Source: Micromonospora halophytica
GTDB taxonomy: Bacteria > Actinomycetota > Actinomycetes > Mycobacteriales > Micromonosporaceae
DNA length: 64,000 nt
NCBI RefSeq assembly: GCF_900090245.1
Contig: NZ_FMDN01000002.1
Coordinates: forward strand, 372,001-436,000
Direction of reading: 5' to 3'
Under the pieces are notes generated by a model. It searched no databases. It was not told where the DNA came from and worked only from the letters and a program-made list of their open reading frames with translations. The translations under genes and the position numbers were made by a program. Numbering within the stretch: position 1 is the first letter of the stretch; every line of letters starts with the position of its first letter. Below, piece after piece: positions 26,236 through 34,859 of this stretch.

Positions 26236-26361
26236 CCCTGTGCTGAGCCGCCCCCCTGAGCAGGCCCGGCCCGGTCGCGAAAGTAGCAGCGGCACAGGTG
26301 CGTGAGTCGCCGCCGCAGCGGGTAAGCCGCCGAACCGCTGAAGCCGTGAGGGGAAGGCACC
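26236..26361 (+). other. Possible structured leader RNA before DUF3040
   Basis: CCTGTGC at 26237-26243 pairs with GCACAGG at 26292-26298; AGCGG near 26317 pairs with CCGCT near 26335; and GGTGC near 26297 could instead pair with GCACC next to the ribosome binding site. The alternative pairings are of the kind seen in cis-regulatory RNAs. I cannot match it to a known riboswitch class. Confidence 0.25.
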
Positions 26362-26364
26362 GCC

Positions 26365-26622
26365 ATGCTCAGCAAAGAGGATCAGCGCAGATTCGAACAG
26401 ATCACCCGGCATCTCCGGGAGAGCGACCCGAAGTTCTTCGCGAGACTCGATCATCGGGCGCGGGCCCGGCGCGGGCGTTGGCTGATGCTGCTGACGATCG
26501 TGCTCTGGGCGTCGCTGCCGGCGATGACCGTACTGGCCGGACGGTTGGCGGGCGCGATCTGTGCGGTCGCGTTGGCGGTCAACGCCGCGCTGATGTGGCG
26601 CTTCCGCCGCCGCTGGCTATGA
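26365..26622 (+). CDS. DUF3040 small membrane protein
   Basis: An 85-residue protein with a charged N-terminus (MLSKEDQRRFEQITRHLRES) followed by two membrane helices (LMLLTIVLWASLPAMTVLAG and LAGAICAVALAVNAALMW) and a basic end (RFRRRWL). The N-terminal LS..E..RFEQI pattern is diagnostic of DUF3040, a small actinobacterial family often found near division and cell-wall genes. No such genes adjoin it here. A GAGGGGAAGG site precedes the ATG. Confidence 0.88.
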   Translation: MLSKEDQRRFEQITRHLRESDPKFFARLDHRARARRGRWLMLLTIVLWASLPAMTVLAGRLAGAICAVALAVNAALMWRFRRRWL

Positions 26623-26665
26623 CCATGTCGTCCGGGCGCCGCAGGTCACTCCACCCGGACACCGA

Positions 26666-26712
26666 GATCTTGGACAGTTGGCGTCCGAGCAGGACGGTAA
26701 CTGTCCAAGATC
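26666..26712. repeat. Long hairpin element
   Basis: Perfect 14-bp arms GATCTTGGACAGTT (26666-26679) and AACTGTCCAAGATC (26699-26712), with an inner 5-bp stem (CGTCC 26682-26686, GGACG 26692-26696) and a five-base loop. It lies between the convergent DUF3040 and SWIM genes, so it could end both transcripts, but its nearly unbroken length also fits a palindromic repeat element. Confidence 0.85.
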
Positions 26713-26748
26713 CGGTGTGCTCCGCTCGTGGGGCCGACGGCCACCGCG

Positions 26749-27717
26749 TTACGACCGACCGAAGGTCCGGTACCCGCGTCGCAGCCGCTCCAGCAGACCG
26801 GGGCCACCGATCGCCGGAGCGGGCGCGCCGAGCTGCCGCAGCAGCAGTTCCGGGCCGGTCGCCAGGGTGGGCGGGCGGTCCGGCAGCGGCACCGGCGGCA
26901 GCCAGAACCGGTCCACCGCGTCGTCCAGCGGGGCCGCGGGCAGACCCGCCAGCACCCGCGCCGCACCGGCCGCCGGAGCGCCGTCGTCGCGAAGCGGGCC
27001 ACCAGGGGTGGCTGTCAGCACGGGCCCGTCCGCTCCGGACGGAGCGACAGCCCCGTCCACCTCGGACGCCCCGGCGCGCAGCGTACGCAGGCGGTCGAGC
27101 AGGTCGGCCCGGCTGCGGCCCCGCCAGTGCAGCAGCTGGAACGGGTCCGCGTCGAACGCCTCGGCGAGCAGGTAGAACGTCGCGGCGAGGTGCTTGCAGG
27201 GCACCGCGAAGTCGGGGCAGCTGCACCGCTGGGTCAACTCACCGACCCCGCCCGGGAAGAGCGGGGCGCCCGCGTCGGCGAACACCTGCTCCAGCTCGGC
27301 CGGGAGGTCACCGGCGAGCAGCCGGGCGCTGAAGAACGCCTGCCCGGCGAGGTCCCGTTCGAGGAGTTCCCAGAGCGCCGCCGGGAAGGGCGCGAGCGCG
27401 ATGCCGACCTGGTACGGCTCGGCCCGGGAACCCTGCACGGTCGCCGTCACCCGGCCGGGTGTCACGTCGAGCCGGAGCACCTGGCCCCGCCGCGCGTACG
27501 AACGGCCACGGGTGAGCCGGGTGCCGAGCGCGAACGACTCCAGCACCTCCAGGAAGCGCCGCGACCACCAGGACACGCCGATCGCACCCCGGGTGCTGCG
27601 CGCCCTGATCCCGCCGTCGACCCGGCGCGGGCGGCCGAAGTCGGCGAACCGGCCGGCACCCTCCGGGCCGCCGACCCCGGCGGTCGCGGCGTCGTCCGGG
27701 CGGGGCGTGGCGTCCAT
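26749..27717 (-). CDS. SWIM zinc finger protein
   Basis: A 322-residue protein with the SWIM motif CxCxnCxH as CSCPDFAVPCKHLAATFYLL at about residues 167-186. Before it lie WWSRRFLEVLESFALGTRLT and a GRSYARRGQVLRLDVTPGRV strand region typical of this actinobacterial group. SWIM domains bind DNA or proteins and occur with SNF2 helicases. The gene directly follows the SNF2 gene; a GTG at 27726 would overlap its stop by GTGA and is an alternative start. The C-terminal part is proline- and alanine-rich. Confidence 0.85.
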   Translation of the reverse strand: MDATPRPDDAATAGVGGPEGAGRFADFGRPRRVDGGIRARSTRGAIGVSWWSRRFLEVLESFALGTRLTRGRSYARRGQVLRLDVTPGRVTATVQGSRAEPYQVGIALAPFPAALWELLERDLAGQAFFSARLLAGDLPAELEQVFADAGAPLFPGGVGELTQRCSCPDFAVPCKHLAATFYLLAEAFDADPFQLLHWRGRSRADLLDRLRTLRAGASEVDGAVAPSGADGPVLTATPGGPLRDDGAPAAGAARVLAGLPAAPLDDAVDRFWLPPVPLPDRPPTLATGPELLLRQLGAPAPAIGGPGLLERLRRGYRTFGRS

Positions 27718-27722
27718 GCCGC

Positions 27723-30700
27723 TCACTCGACCACCGCCCCGGCCTCCAGGGTGAACAGTTCGCGCAGCTGGGCGGTGGAGAGCTCGGTGACCCACTGCTC
27801 GCCGCTGCCCACCACCGAGGCGGCCAGGCTGCGCTTGTCGGCGATCATCGCGGCCACCTTCTCCTCCACGGTGCCGGCGCAGACGAACTTGCGGACCTGC
27901 ACCCGTCGGCGCTGGCCGATCCGGAACGCCCGGTCGGTGGCCTGGTCCTCCACCGCCGGGTTCCACCAGCGGTCCACGTGCACCACGTGGTTGGCGGCGG
28001 TGAGGGTGAGCCCGGTGCCGCCGGCCTTGAGCGACAACACGAAGACCGACGGGCCGTCCGGCGACTGGAAACGGGTGACCATGGCGTCGCGGTCGGCCTT
28101 GCCGACCCCACCGTGCAGGAAGAGCACCTCCCGGCCGAAGCGGGCCGACAGGTGACCGCGCAGCATCCCGCCGAACTCGGCGTACTGGGTGAAGAGCAAA
28201 GCCTTCTCTCCGGCCGCGAGCACCTCGTCGAGGATCTCCTCCAGCCGTTCCAGCTTGCCCGAGCGCCCGGGCAGGGCGGAGCCGTCGCGCAGCAGCTGGG
28301 CCGGGTGGTTGCAGACCTGCTTGAGCCGGGTCATGGTGGCCAGCACCAGGCCGCGCCGCTCCATCCCGTCGCTGGACTCGATCCTCGCCAGCATGTCGTC
28401 GACGATCGCCCGGTAGAGCGAGGCCTGCTCGGTGGTCAGGTTGCAGACCACCTCCATCTCCAGCTTCTCCGGCAGGTCGGAGATGATCGAGGAGTCGGTC
28501 TTGAGCCGCCGTAGCACGAAGGGTCCGGTCATCCGGCGCAGCCGGGCGGCCGTCTCGGCGTCGGAGTGCCGCTCGATCGGCACCGCGTACGACTGTTTGA
28601 AGCTGGACGCGGGGCCGAGCAGCCCCGGATTGGCGAACTGCATGATCGACCAGAGGTCGGCGAGGCGGTTCTCCACCGGCGTACCGGTGACCGCGACCCG
28701 GTGCCGGGCGGGCAGCGACCGGACCGCCTCGGCCTGCCGGGTCGAGGCGTTCTTGATCGCCTGTGCCTCGTCCACGACGACCCGGTGCCAGGCCAGCGAG
28801 GCGAGCGCGACCGCGTCCCGGGCGGCCACCGAGTACGTGGTGAGCACGAGGTCGGCGGCGTGCACCGCCTCCTCGAACTGCGCGCCCCGGGCCCGGTCCG
28901 CGCCGTGGTGCACGTGCACCCGCAGCCCCGGGGTGAACCTCGCCGCCTCCCGTTGCCAGTTGCCGACCAGCGACATCGGGCAGACCAGCAGGGTCGGCCC
29001 GGCGCCGGGCGGGTCCCCGGCGAGCAGGGCGAGCAGCTGCACCGTCTTGCCCAGCCCCATGTCGTCGGCGAGGATCCCGCCGAGACCGAGCGACTGCAGG
29101 AAGGCCAGCCAGGCCAACCCCCGCCGCTGGTACGGCCGGAGCGTGCCCTTGAACGCGGGCGGCGGGTCGAGCGGGGTGAGCCGCCGCTCGGCGTCCCCGG
29201 CGAGCAGGTCACCCAACGGCCCGTCGGCGCTCACCTCCAGCACCGGCAACGCCTCGGCCCGGTCGCCCTCGGCAAGGCCGAGCCGGAGCAGGTCCGCGAC
29301 GGTCAGCTCCCCGGCGGAGCGCAGCAGACGCAGCCCGGCGGCGAGCCGCTTCGGGTCCAGCTCCACCCACCGGCCGCGCAGCCGGACCAGTGGCGTCTTC
29401 AGCGCGGCGAGGGCGGCCAACTCGTCGGCGTCGACGGTCTCGTCGCCGAGCGCCACCTCCCACCGGTAGTCGACCAGGGCGTCCAGGCCGAGCCCGCCGG
29501 CGGCGTCGGCCACCGTGCCGGGGGCGGTCCGCCCGCGTGCCCGCAGCCGGGCGCCGAGCCGCGCCGACGGGCGCTGCCACCAGGAGGGCAGCAGCACCCC
29601 GAAGCCGGCGGCGTGCAGCACCGGCGCGCCGTCGCGCAGGAACCGGTGGGCACCCTCGGCGTCCAGCTCCAACTCCTCCGGCGACGCGGTGCGCAGCGCC
29701 GCGTCCAGCTCCGGCCAGAGCCGCCCGGCCCGGCCCAACTCAGCCAGGAGCGTCTCCTGCGGGCTCTCCAGCGGCCCGGCCAGCGCGGGTACGGTCTCCG
29801 GCGCCCGCCAGACCTGCCCGGCCCCGACGTGCAGGCCGGGCTCGTCGGCGGCCTGGAGACCGAACTCGACCCGCCAGGGACCGTCGCGGCGGACCACGGT
29901 GGCCGGGTCCGCCGGCACCACCACGAGCGGGTCGACGATCTCCTCGGCCTCCGGCTCGACCAGGCGGAAGCTGGCCCGTACCGCACCGCCGGCGGCGTCG
30001 CGCTGCCAGGCGTCCAGCTCGGTGCGCAGGGTGCGCAGCGCGTCGGGCTCGGCGGTGAACTCCCGGCGCGGGCCGGTCAGCGCCGTCAGCCAGCCGCCGA
30101 CCACGCCGTCGCGCCGGCCGCCCCGAGCCAGGTCGACGTCGGCGAGGTCGAGCCGGGCGGCGGCGTCGGTCAGGGCGTCCAGCGCGTCGGCGACCAGCGC
30201 CCCGGCGCCGAAGGGCCCGGCACCGGCGGCGTCCCGGGCGGCCCGGCCACCGTCGCCGGCCGCCCCGGCGGCCCGGGACGGGACCGGAAGGGTGGCGGCA
30301 CGCGCGGCCGGGGGCAGGGCCAGCGCCAGTGACCGGGCCCATCCCGCGTCGACGCCGGTGAGCAGGGGTCGCCACACCGCCCACGCCGGCCGGTGACCGT
30401 CGGCCACGCCCGGCCGGCGCCACCGGCCGGCCGGCGCATCCGCACCACCGGCCGGGGGCGGTGCGGCGGCCTTCGCGTCCGCGCCTCGGGTCGGGGGCGG
30501 TGCGGCGGCGGCCGCGCCGACCAGGGCGGCCAGCGACACCGACGGCGGGTCGGCGAGGCCGGGCAGCACCCGGCCCCGGGCCACCAGGTCGACCGCGAAG
30601 TCGGCCAGCCCGACGAGGTGACGCAGGGTGGCGCCGGGCACGGCCGGGCAGCCGTCGAGGGTACGCAGCAGGGCGAGCGCGTCGTCCGGGTCGTACGACA

Positions 30701-31007
30701 GCACGGGAACGCGCCACCCGGCGAGGGTGACCGGACCGCGCACCGGCTCGGTGACGGTGGTCCGGACCAGCTCGGGCGAGTCCAGTGGCGAGCCGGCGCG
30801 GGTGGGCAGGGTGAGCGGCACGGAGCCGGCCACGGCCGGGACGTCGCCGAGCGCGGCGGCCAGCGTGGCGTGGTCGGCGGCGAACGGGTGCGGACGTTCC
30901 CGCGGCGCCCGGCCGGGCCGGCGCGGCGCGCGGGCCGGCAGCGCGCTGTCCTCGGCCCAGACGGCAAGGCCGGCACCGACCAGCCACACCCCGTGGATGA
31001 CCAGCAC
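27723..31007 (-). CDS. SNF2-family DEAD/DEAH helicase
   Basis: A 1094-residue protein. The first 600 residues are a family-specific region including WRRPGVADGHRPAWAVWRP and LPSWWQRPSARLGARLRARG. The ATPase follows: motif I in GGILADDMGLGKTVQLLALL, motif II in VVVDEAQAIKNASTRQAEAV, motif III near RHRVAVTGTPVENRLADLWS. The second RecA lobe has LFTQYAEFGGMLRGHL, VFVLSLKAGGTGLTLTAANH and DRAFRIGQRRRVQVRKFV. SNF2 proteins translocate on double-stranded DNA and displace bound proteins; bacterial ones such as RapA free stalled RNA polymerase. The coupled SWIM gene suggests a two-protein complex. The GTG at 31007 has a GAGGGGG site. Confidence 0.93.
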   Translation of the reverse strand: MLVIHGVWLVGAGLAVWAEDSALPARAPRRPGRAPRERPHPFAADHATLAAALGDVPAVAGSVPLTLPTRAGSPLDSPELVRTTVTEPVRGPVTLAGWRVPVLSYDPDDALALLRTLDGCPAVPGATLRHLVGLADFAVDLVARGRVLPGLADPPSVSLAALVGAAAAAPPPTRGADAKAAAPPPAGGADAPAGRWRRPGVADGHRPAWAVWRPLLTGVDAGWARSLALALPPAARAATLPVPSRAAGAAGDGGRAARDAAGAGPFGAGALVADALDALTDAAARLDLADVDLARGGRRDGVVGGWLTALTGPRREFTAEPDALRTLRTELDAWQRDAAGGAVRASFRLVEPEAEEIVDPLVVVPADPATVVRRDGPWRVEFGLQAADEPGLHVGAGQVWRAPETVPALAGPLESPQETLLAELGRAGRLWPELDAALRTASPEELELDAEGAHRFLRDGAPVLHAAGFGVLLPSWWQRPSARLGARLRARGRTAPGTVADAAGGLGLDALVDYRWEVALGDETVDADELAALAALKTPLVRLRGRWVELDPKRLAAGLRLLRSAGELTVADLLRLGLAEGDRAEALPVLEVSADGPLGDLLAGDAERRLTPLDPPPAFKGTLRPYQRRGLAWLAFLQSLGLGGILADDMGLGKTVQLLALLAGDPPGAGPTLLVCPMSLVGNWQREAARFTPGLRVHVHHGADRARGAQFEEAVHAADLVLTTYSVAARDAVALASLAWHRVVVDEAQAIKNASTRQAEAVRSLPARHRVAVTGTPVENRLADLWSIMQFANPGLLGPASSFKQSYAVPIERHSDAETAARLRRMTGPFVLRRLKTDSSIISDLPEKLEMEVVCNLTTEQASLYRAIVDDMLARIESSDGMERRGLVLATMTRLKQVCNHPAQLLRDGSALPGRSGKLERLEEILDEVLAAGEKALLFTQYAEFGGMLRGHLSARFGREVLFLHGGVGKADRDAMVTRFQSPDGPSVFVLSLKAGGTGLTLTAANHVVHVDRWWNPAVEDQATDRAFRIGQRRRVQVRKFVCAGTVEEKVAAMIADKRSLAASVVGSGEQWVTELSTAQLRELFTLEAGAVVE

Positions 31008-31069
31008 ACTGCCCCCTCGTCGACGCCCGGGCCCAGGATAGGCGGCGCGGTCAGGCTACCGTCGGCGCC

Positions 31070-31945
31070 ATGTTCGACCTGCTCGTGATCGGCGGCCTGG
31101 GAGTGGACCTGCGGGTCCGCGTGCCGGCGCTCCCGCTGCCCGCCGCCGACTCGCTGACCGTCCCTCCGGTCCAGGCCCGGATCGGCAACACCGGCGCCGG
31201 GGTGGCCCTGGCCGCGCACGCCCTCGGGCTGCGGGTGGCCCTGGTCGACGTGCTCGGCGCCGACCCGGCCGGCGAGGTGGTCCGCGCGGCGCTGGCCCGG
31301 ACCTCGGTGCACACCGTGCTCGCGGAGAGCCCCGGCGGCACCCGGCAGTCGGTGAACCTGGTGGACCCGGCGGGGCGGCGGATGTCGCTGTACGACCCGG
31401 CCCCCTGGACGGGCCCGGACGCCCCGTTCGGCGACGACCGGCTCGCCGCGCTGGTCCGGGACGCCGCCCACGTACACGTCTCGATCATGGACTGGGCGCG
31501 GGACCGGCTGCCGGTGCTGCGCGCGGCCCTGCCCGGCGGGGTGGCGCTCTCCACCGACCTGCACGACTGGGACGGGCAGAACCCCTACCACCGCCCGTTC
31601 GCCGAGACGGCGGACCTGGTCTTCGTCAGCGGCGTACGGCTGGGCGCGGACGCGGACGCGCTCGCCGCCACGCTGGCGCCCCGGACGGTGCTGGTGACCC
31701 GGGGCGCGGACGGTGCCGACCTGTACCCGGGCGACGGCGGGCGGCGCCAGGTGCCGGCCACCGTGCCGCCCGCCCCGGTGGTCGACAGCAACGGCGCCGG
31801 GGACGCCTTCGCCGCCGCGCTGATCGCCGGCCGGCTGGCCGGCGGGGCGTTGCCGGACGCGGCCGCGTACGCCGCCCAGGTCGCCGCCGCCGCCTGCACC
31901 CACGACGGCATGGAGTACCCGCCGGGCCTGCTGCCGCGCCGCTGA
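31070..31945 (+). CDS. PfkB-family carbohydrate kinase
   Basis: A 291-residue protein of the ribokinase/PfkB family. The N-terminus (FDLLVIGGLGVDLRVRVPAL) and GNTGAGVALAAHALGLRVAL match the substrate-binding region, and VVDSNGAGDAFAAALIAGRL is the second PfkB signature with the catalytic aspartate in GAGD. It transfers phosphate from ATP to a sugar or nucleoside; the substrate is unknown. The final residues include an AACTHDGMEYPP segment common in actinobacterial members. It is divergent from the SNF2 gene. Confidence 0.88.
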   Translation: MFDLLVIGGLGVDLRVRVPALPLPAADSLTVPPVQARIGNTGAGVALAAHALGLRVALVDVLGADPAGEVVRAALARTSVHTVLAESPGGTRQSVNLVDPAGRRMSLYDPAPWTGPDAPFGDDRLAALVRDAAHVHVSIMDWARDRLPVLRAALPGGVALSTDLHDWDGQNPYHRPFAETADLVFVSGVRLGADADALAATLAPRTVLVTRGADGADLYPGDGGRRQVPATVPPAPVVDSNGAGDAFAAALIAGRLAGGALPDAAAYAAQVAAAACTHDGMEYPPGLLPRR

Positions 31946-32000
31946 CCCGCCGTTTCGCGGCCCCGCCCCGTCCCGCGCGCCCGGTGCGGACGGGCGGGCC

Positions 32001-32522
32001 TCAGACCGCGCCGGTCTCGCCGTCGGTCAGTTCGCGGAGGATGTCGGCGTGCCCGGCGTGCCGGGCGGTCTCCTCGATCATGTGCACCAGGATCCAGCGC
32101 AACGACACCTCGCCGAGTTGCGGCTGCCCGACGACGTGGTCCAGCGGGAACCGGGCGGCCACCTCGCGGGAGCGCGCGCAGGCCGCCTCGTACGCCTCGA
32201 CGACGGACTCCAGGGTCTCCCCCTCGGCCAGGGCGAAACTCGCGGCCGCATCCTCCTCGGAGGTGGGGAACCGGTCGCCCGGGGCGGGGTCGAGCAGGAT
32301 CGGGAACCAGTTGCGTTCGATGACGGCCAGGTGCTTCACCAGGCCGGCGAGGGTGGTCGCGGAGGGCACCAGGCGGCGGGTGGCGTCGGCGTCGGTCAGC
32401 CCGCGCGCCTTGCGCAGCACGACGGAGCGGTGGAAGTCGAGGAACGCTTCGAGGATGGCGCGTTCGTCACCGGTGCGGGCCACCACCGGCCCGAGGGTGG
32501 GATCGATCTGAATGTCCGCCAT
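32001..32522 (-). CDS. DinB-family protein (DUF664)
   Basis: A 173-residue helical protein with the DinB/YfiT fold: AILEAFLDFHRSVVLRKARG, TLAGLVKHLAVIERNWFPIL and VSLRWILVHMIEETARHAGH. The histidines in KHLAVIERNW and EETARHAGHAD make the usual metal-binding triad. In actinobacteria many such proteins are mycothiol- or bacillithiol-dependent enzymes; the exact reaction is unknown. The ATG at 32522 gives the normal N-terminus. Confidence 0.88.
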   Translation of the reverse strand: MADIQIDPTLGPVVARTGDERAILEAFLDFHRSVVLRKARGLTDADATRRLVPSATTLAGLVKHLAVIERNWFPILLDPAPGDRFPTSEEDAAASFALAEGETLESVVEAYEAACARSREVAARFPLDHVVGQPQLGEVSLRWILVHMIEETARHAGHADILRELTDGETGAV

Positions 32523-32606
32523 TCGGCGGACCCTAGTCGGCGGGTGGGCGGGCCCGCTGCCCCGGCAAACCCTGCGGAGCCGCGATCTTCCGGGCAGGAT
32601 GGGCAC

Positions 32607-32804
32607 ATGGCATCAACGGTGAGGATTCCCCTGGTGGACGGCCCGGCCGACGGCGAGACGATCGACGCCGAGCTGGACAGCAACGACCGTCCCCCGCTGA
32701 CCCACCACCACCTGGGCGCGGAAGGGCTGGCCGACGCCCAGATCTACGAGCTGGAGTCCGTCGGCGAGCAGTGGTGCTACCGCTGGCGGGGCCCGGCGGT
32801 CTGA
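32607..32804 (+). CDS. Small hypothetical protein
   Basis: A 65-residue acidic protein beginning MASTVRIPLVDGPADGETID and ending YELESVGEQWCYRWRGPAV. The alternating hydrophobic pattern and the closing WCYRWRG strand suggest a small beta structure. It is divergent from the DinB-like gene with an 84-base gap and has a weak GGCAGGATGGG upstream. No family name is known to me; it looks like a real protein because a polar, well-mixed sequence is kept against strong GC bias. Confidence 0.6.
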   Translation: MASTVRIPLVDGPADGETIDAELDSNDRPPLTHHHLGAEGLADAQIYELESVGEQWCYRWRGPAV

Positions 32805-32848
32805 GCACCCGAGCATGTCGGGCGTCGGGCCGGGTCACGCCGGTGCGG

Positions 32849-33997
32849 TCAGGCGGCCATCCGGGCCAGGGTCCGGTTGCGCAGGCTCTCCAGCACCGCG
32901 CGGGTGACCTGGGAGGTGCCCTTGGCCTGGTCGCAGACGTCGGCGACGCGCCGGGCGGTCTCGTCCGCGCGGGACTCCCGCTCGTCCCAGAGCCGGTCCA
33001 CCTCCGCGAGCAGCGGACCCTCCACCTCGCGCTCCACGCCGCGCAGCGCCGGCACCCCGAGCCGCTGGGCGAGGTCGAAGACCTTCCCGGCGTACGGCAG
33101 GGGCAGGAACGGGGTGCCCACCATCGCGGCGAAGATCAGGAAGTGCAGCCGCATGCCCACAGCCAGGTCGAAGTGCTTCATCAGGCCGAGCACCTGCCGA
33201 GGTGAGTAGTCGCCGTGCAGGATCCGGCCCCGGTCGGCGGCGACCATGTGCGACAGCACGCCGTGCGAGTGCCGGATGTCGTCACGCTCCATCGGCACGA
33301 AGAGCACGTACGCGTCGATCCGCTGCACCAGGAAGTCCCCGATCTGGGCGATCAGCCGGTGGTACCCGTCGACGTCGAGCCGCTCGGCGGCCCGGCCGGG
33401 CTCGCGGACGCTCAGTCCGACCAGCCGACGGCCGGCCGGAACGCCCTCCTCCCGTAGCAGCCGGGCGGGGAACTCCTCCGGTTCCAGCAGGAACGCCGGG
33501 TCGGCGGTGACGGTGATCGGGTTGAGCAGACCGGCCTCCTCCAGCACCATCCGGGACTCCTGGTCCCGCACGGTCACCTCGGTCGCCCCGGCCAGCGTCT
33601 CCCGGACCATGCCGGTGTCCACCCCGTCGTTGAGCGGCCCGACGCCGACCGCGTACGTCAGCAGGGGCAGCCCGCGTTCCTGGGCGACCCGGACGACCCG
33701 GAGGTAGCGGCGGGCCTCCCGGTCGTAGAGGATGCCGCCGCCACCCAGGATCAACAGGTCGAGCTGGGCCAGCACCTCGGCGGAGTCGACCCGGCTGACG
33801 CCTTCCCAGGGCACCGCCTCCACGTCGGGATGGGCGAGGGCGGTGTGGGCGGGATTGCGGGAGAAGACGATGATCCGGGCGTTCGGCTCCTGCTGGCGCA
33901 GGTCGGCCAGGAGGCCGGTGAGGATCGCCTCGTCGCCGAGGTTCCGGCCGCCGTACGAACCGAGCACACCGATGGTCAGTCCGGTGTCGTCTCTCAT
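32849..33997 (-). CDS. Polysaccharide pyruvyl transferase family protein
   Basis: A 382-residue protein of the CsaB/WcaK family. Landmarks are TIGVLGSYGGRNLGDEAILT at the N-terminus, DLLILGGGGILYDREARRYL, PLLTYAVGVGPLNDG and DLAVGMRLHFLIFAAMVGTP, where arginine and histidine of GMRLH act in catalysis. The family moves pyruvate from phosphoenolpyruvate to sugars of cell-wall polymers. The gene stands alone, so the acceptor is unknown. A GGGGGAGGAG site precedes the ATG at 33997. Confidence 0.9.
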   Translation of the reverse strand: MRDDTGLTIGVLGSYGGRNLGDEAILTGLLADLRQQEPNARIIVFSRNPAHTALAHPDVEAVPWEGVSRVDSAEVLAQLDLLILGGGGILYDREARRYLRVVRVAQERGLPLLTYAVGVGPLNDGVDTGMVRETLAGATEVTVRDQESRMVLEEAGLLNPITVTADPAFLLEPEEFPARLLREEGVPAGRRLVGLSVREPGRAAERLDVDGYHRLIAQIGDFLVQRIDAYVLFVPMERDDIRHSHGVLSHMVAADRGRILHGDYSPRQVLGLMKHFDLAVGMRLHFLIFAAMVGTPFLPLPYAGKVFDLAQRLGVPALRGVEREVEGPLLAEVDRLWDERESRADETARRVADVCDQAKGTSQVTRAVLESLRNRTLARMAA

Positions 33998-34170
33998 CCG
34001 TCACTCCTCCCCCGGGATACGTCCGGGGCGGTTTCCCGCTGCGGGCCGGGCCATGCCTCGGCGCGCGGCGACGCGCCGGGTGGTCGCCGGCTCCTGGTCA
34101 CCGGGGACGCTCAGCCGCGCCTCGGCACTGCGTCGCGCGGGGCGACGCCCCGGTGCAGCCGTCGCGGCGG

Positions 34171-34195
34171 CGGGTGCAGAGCTGCTCTGCACCCG
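34171..34195 (-). terminator. Hairpin terminator of the TetR gene
   Basis: A perfect 11-bp stem, CGGGTGCAGAG at 34171-34181 and CTCTGCACCCG at 34185-34195, with a three-base loop, lies 12 bases beyond the TetR stop codon. Confidence 0.65.
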
Positions 34196-34207
34196 GATGC
34201 GCGACGC

Positions 34208-34783
34208 TCAGCCGGGGCGGCCGAGCAGCCGGGACACCAGGGCCGAGACCACCTCGTCGGGGTCGAACCCGGCGTCGATGGAGGTGCTGAGCAGGTCGAG
34301 CAGGAGCCCGTCCACCGCGTAGTGCAGCAGGGCCACCTCGAAGGCCCCGCCGGGCAGCCCGGCCGCGACGTGGAAGGCGACGTCGTCGCGGTAACCGCGG
34401 CGCAGGGTCTCTCCGAGGACGCGGGCCAGCCCGGGGCGGCGTACGGCCTCCAGTCGCAGTTCGATCAGCGCGCGGGTCAGCTCGGGCTGGGCGGTGGTCC
34501 GCTCGACGATGTAGCGCACGTAGTCGGTGAGCAGTTCCGGCGAGGGCTCGCGGGCGGCCAGCTCGGCGAGCCGGTGCTCGTCCGGGGCGAACCGTTCCAT
34601 GATCCGCTCGCCGAGCGCGCCGAGCAGCGCGTCCCGGGAGCGGAAGTAGTTCGACGCGGTGCCGACCGGCACGCCGGCCTCGGCGTCGACGGCGCGGTGG
34701 GTCAGCCCCCGCGCCCCGGTCGCTGCCAGCACCCGCAACCCCGCGTCGGCCAACGCCGCCCGCCGCTCCACGTTCCTCGCCAC
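34208..34783 (-). CDS. TetR-family transcriptional regulator
   Basis: A 191-residue protein. The N-terminal DNA-binding domain reads AALADAGLRVLAATGARGLT then HRAVDAEAGVPVGTASNYFR, a normal TetR helix-turn-helix. The helical C-terminus binds an unknown ligand. The GTG at 34783 gives the usual short N-terminus; a frame open to 34867 would run through the operator. It is divergent from the DHFR-like reductase, with a palindromic operator (34805-34818) between them, so repression of both genes is likely. Confidence 0.9.
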   Translation of the reverse strand: MARNVERRAALADAGLRVLAATGARGLTHRAVDAEAGVPVGTASNYFRSRDALLGALGERIMERFAPDEHRLAELAAREPSPELLTDYVRYIVERTTAQPELTRALIELRLEAVRRPGLARVLGETLRRGYRDDVAFHVAAGLPGGAFEVALLHYAVDGLLLDLLSTSIDAGFDPDEVVSALVSRLLGRPG

Positions 34784-34804
34784 GAAAATCACCCTAGCGC
34801 AACC

Positions 34805-34818
34805 ACAACAGATGTTGT
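34805..34818. promoter_or_regulatory. TetR operator candidate
   Basis: ACAACA-GA-TGTTGT, a 6-bp perfect inverted repeat with a two-base centre, lies 21 bases upstream of the TetR start and 41 upstream of the divergent reductase gene. It is the only clear palindrome in the 76-base gap. Confidence 0.6.
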
Positions 34819-34859
34819 AGTTTCTCAACCACGACAGCAGTAGTGATTGAGGAGTTCGG

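Larger units (their letters stand above)
25920..26364. other. Divergent promoter and leader region
   Basis: This 445-base gap separates the minus-strand redox operon from the plus-strand DUF3040 gene. It contains the operon promoter candidate (26011-26039) and a structured leader candidate before DUF3040 (about 26236-26361). Frames in it are not protein-like. Confidence 0.55.

Noticed and set aside
26749..31007. A full phage-defence island
   Set aside because: SWIM and SNF2 genes alone lack nucleases, methylases or other defence partners in the window; the pair looks like ordinary chromosomal genes.
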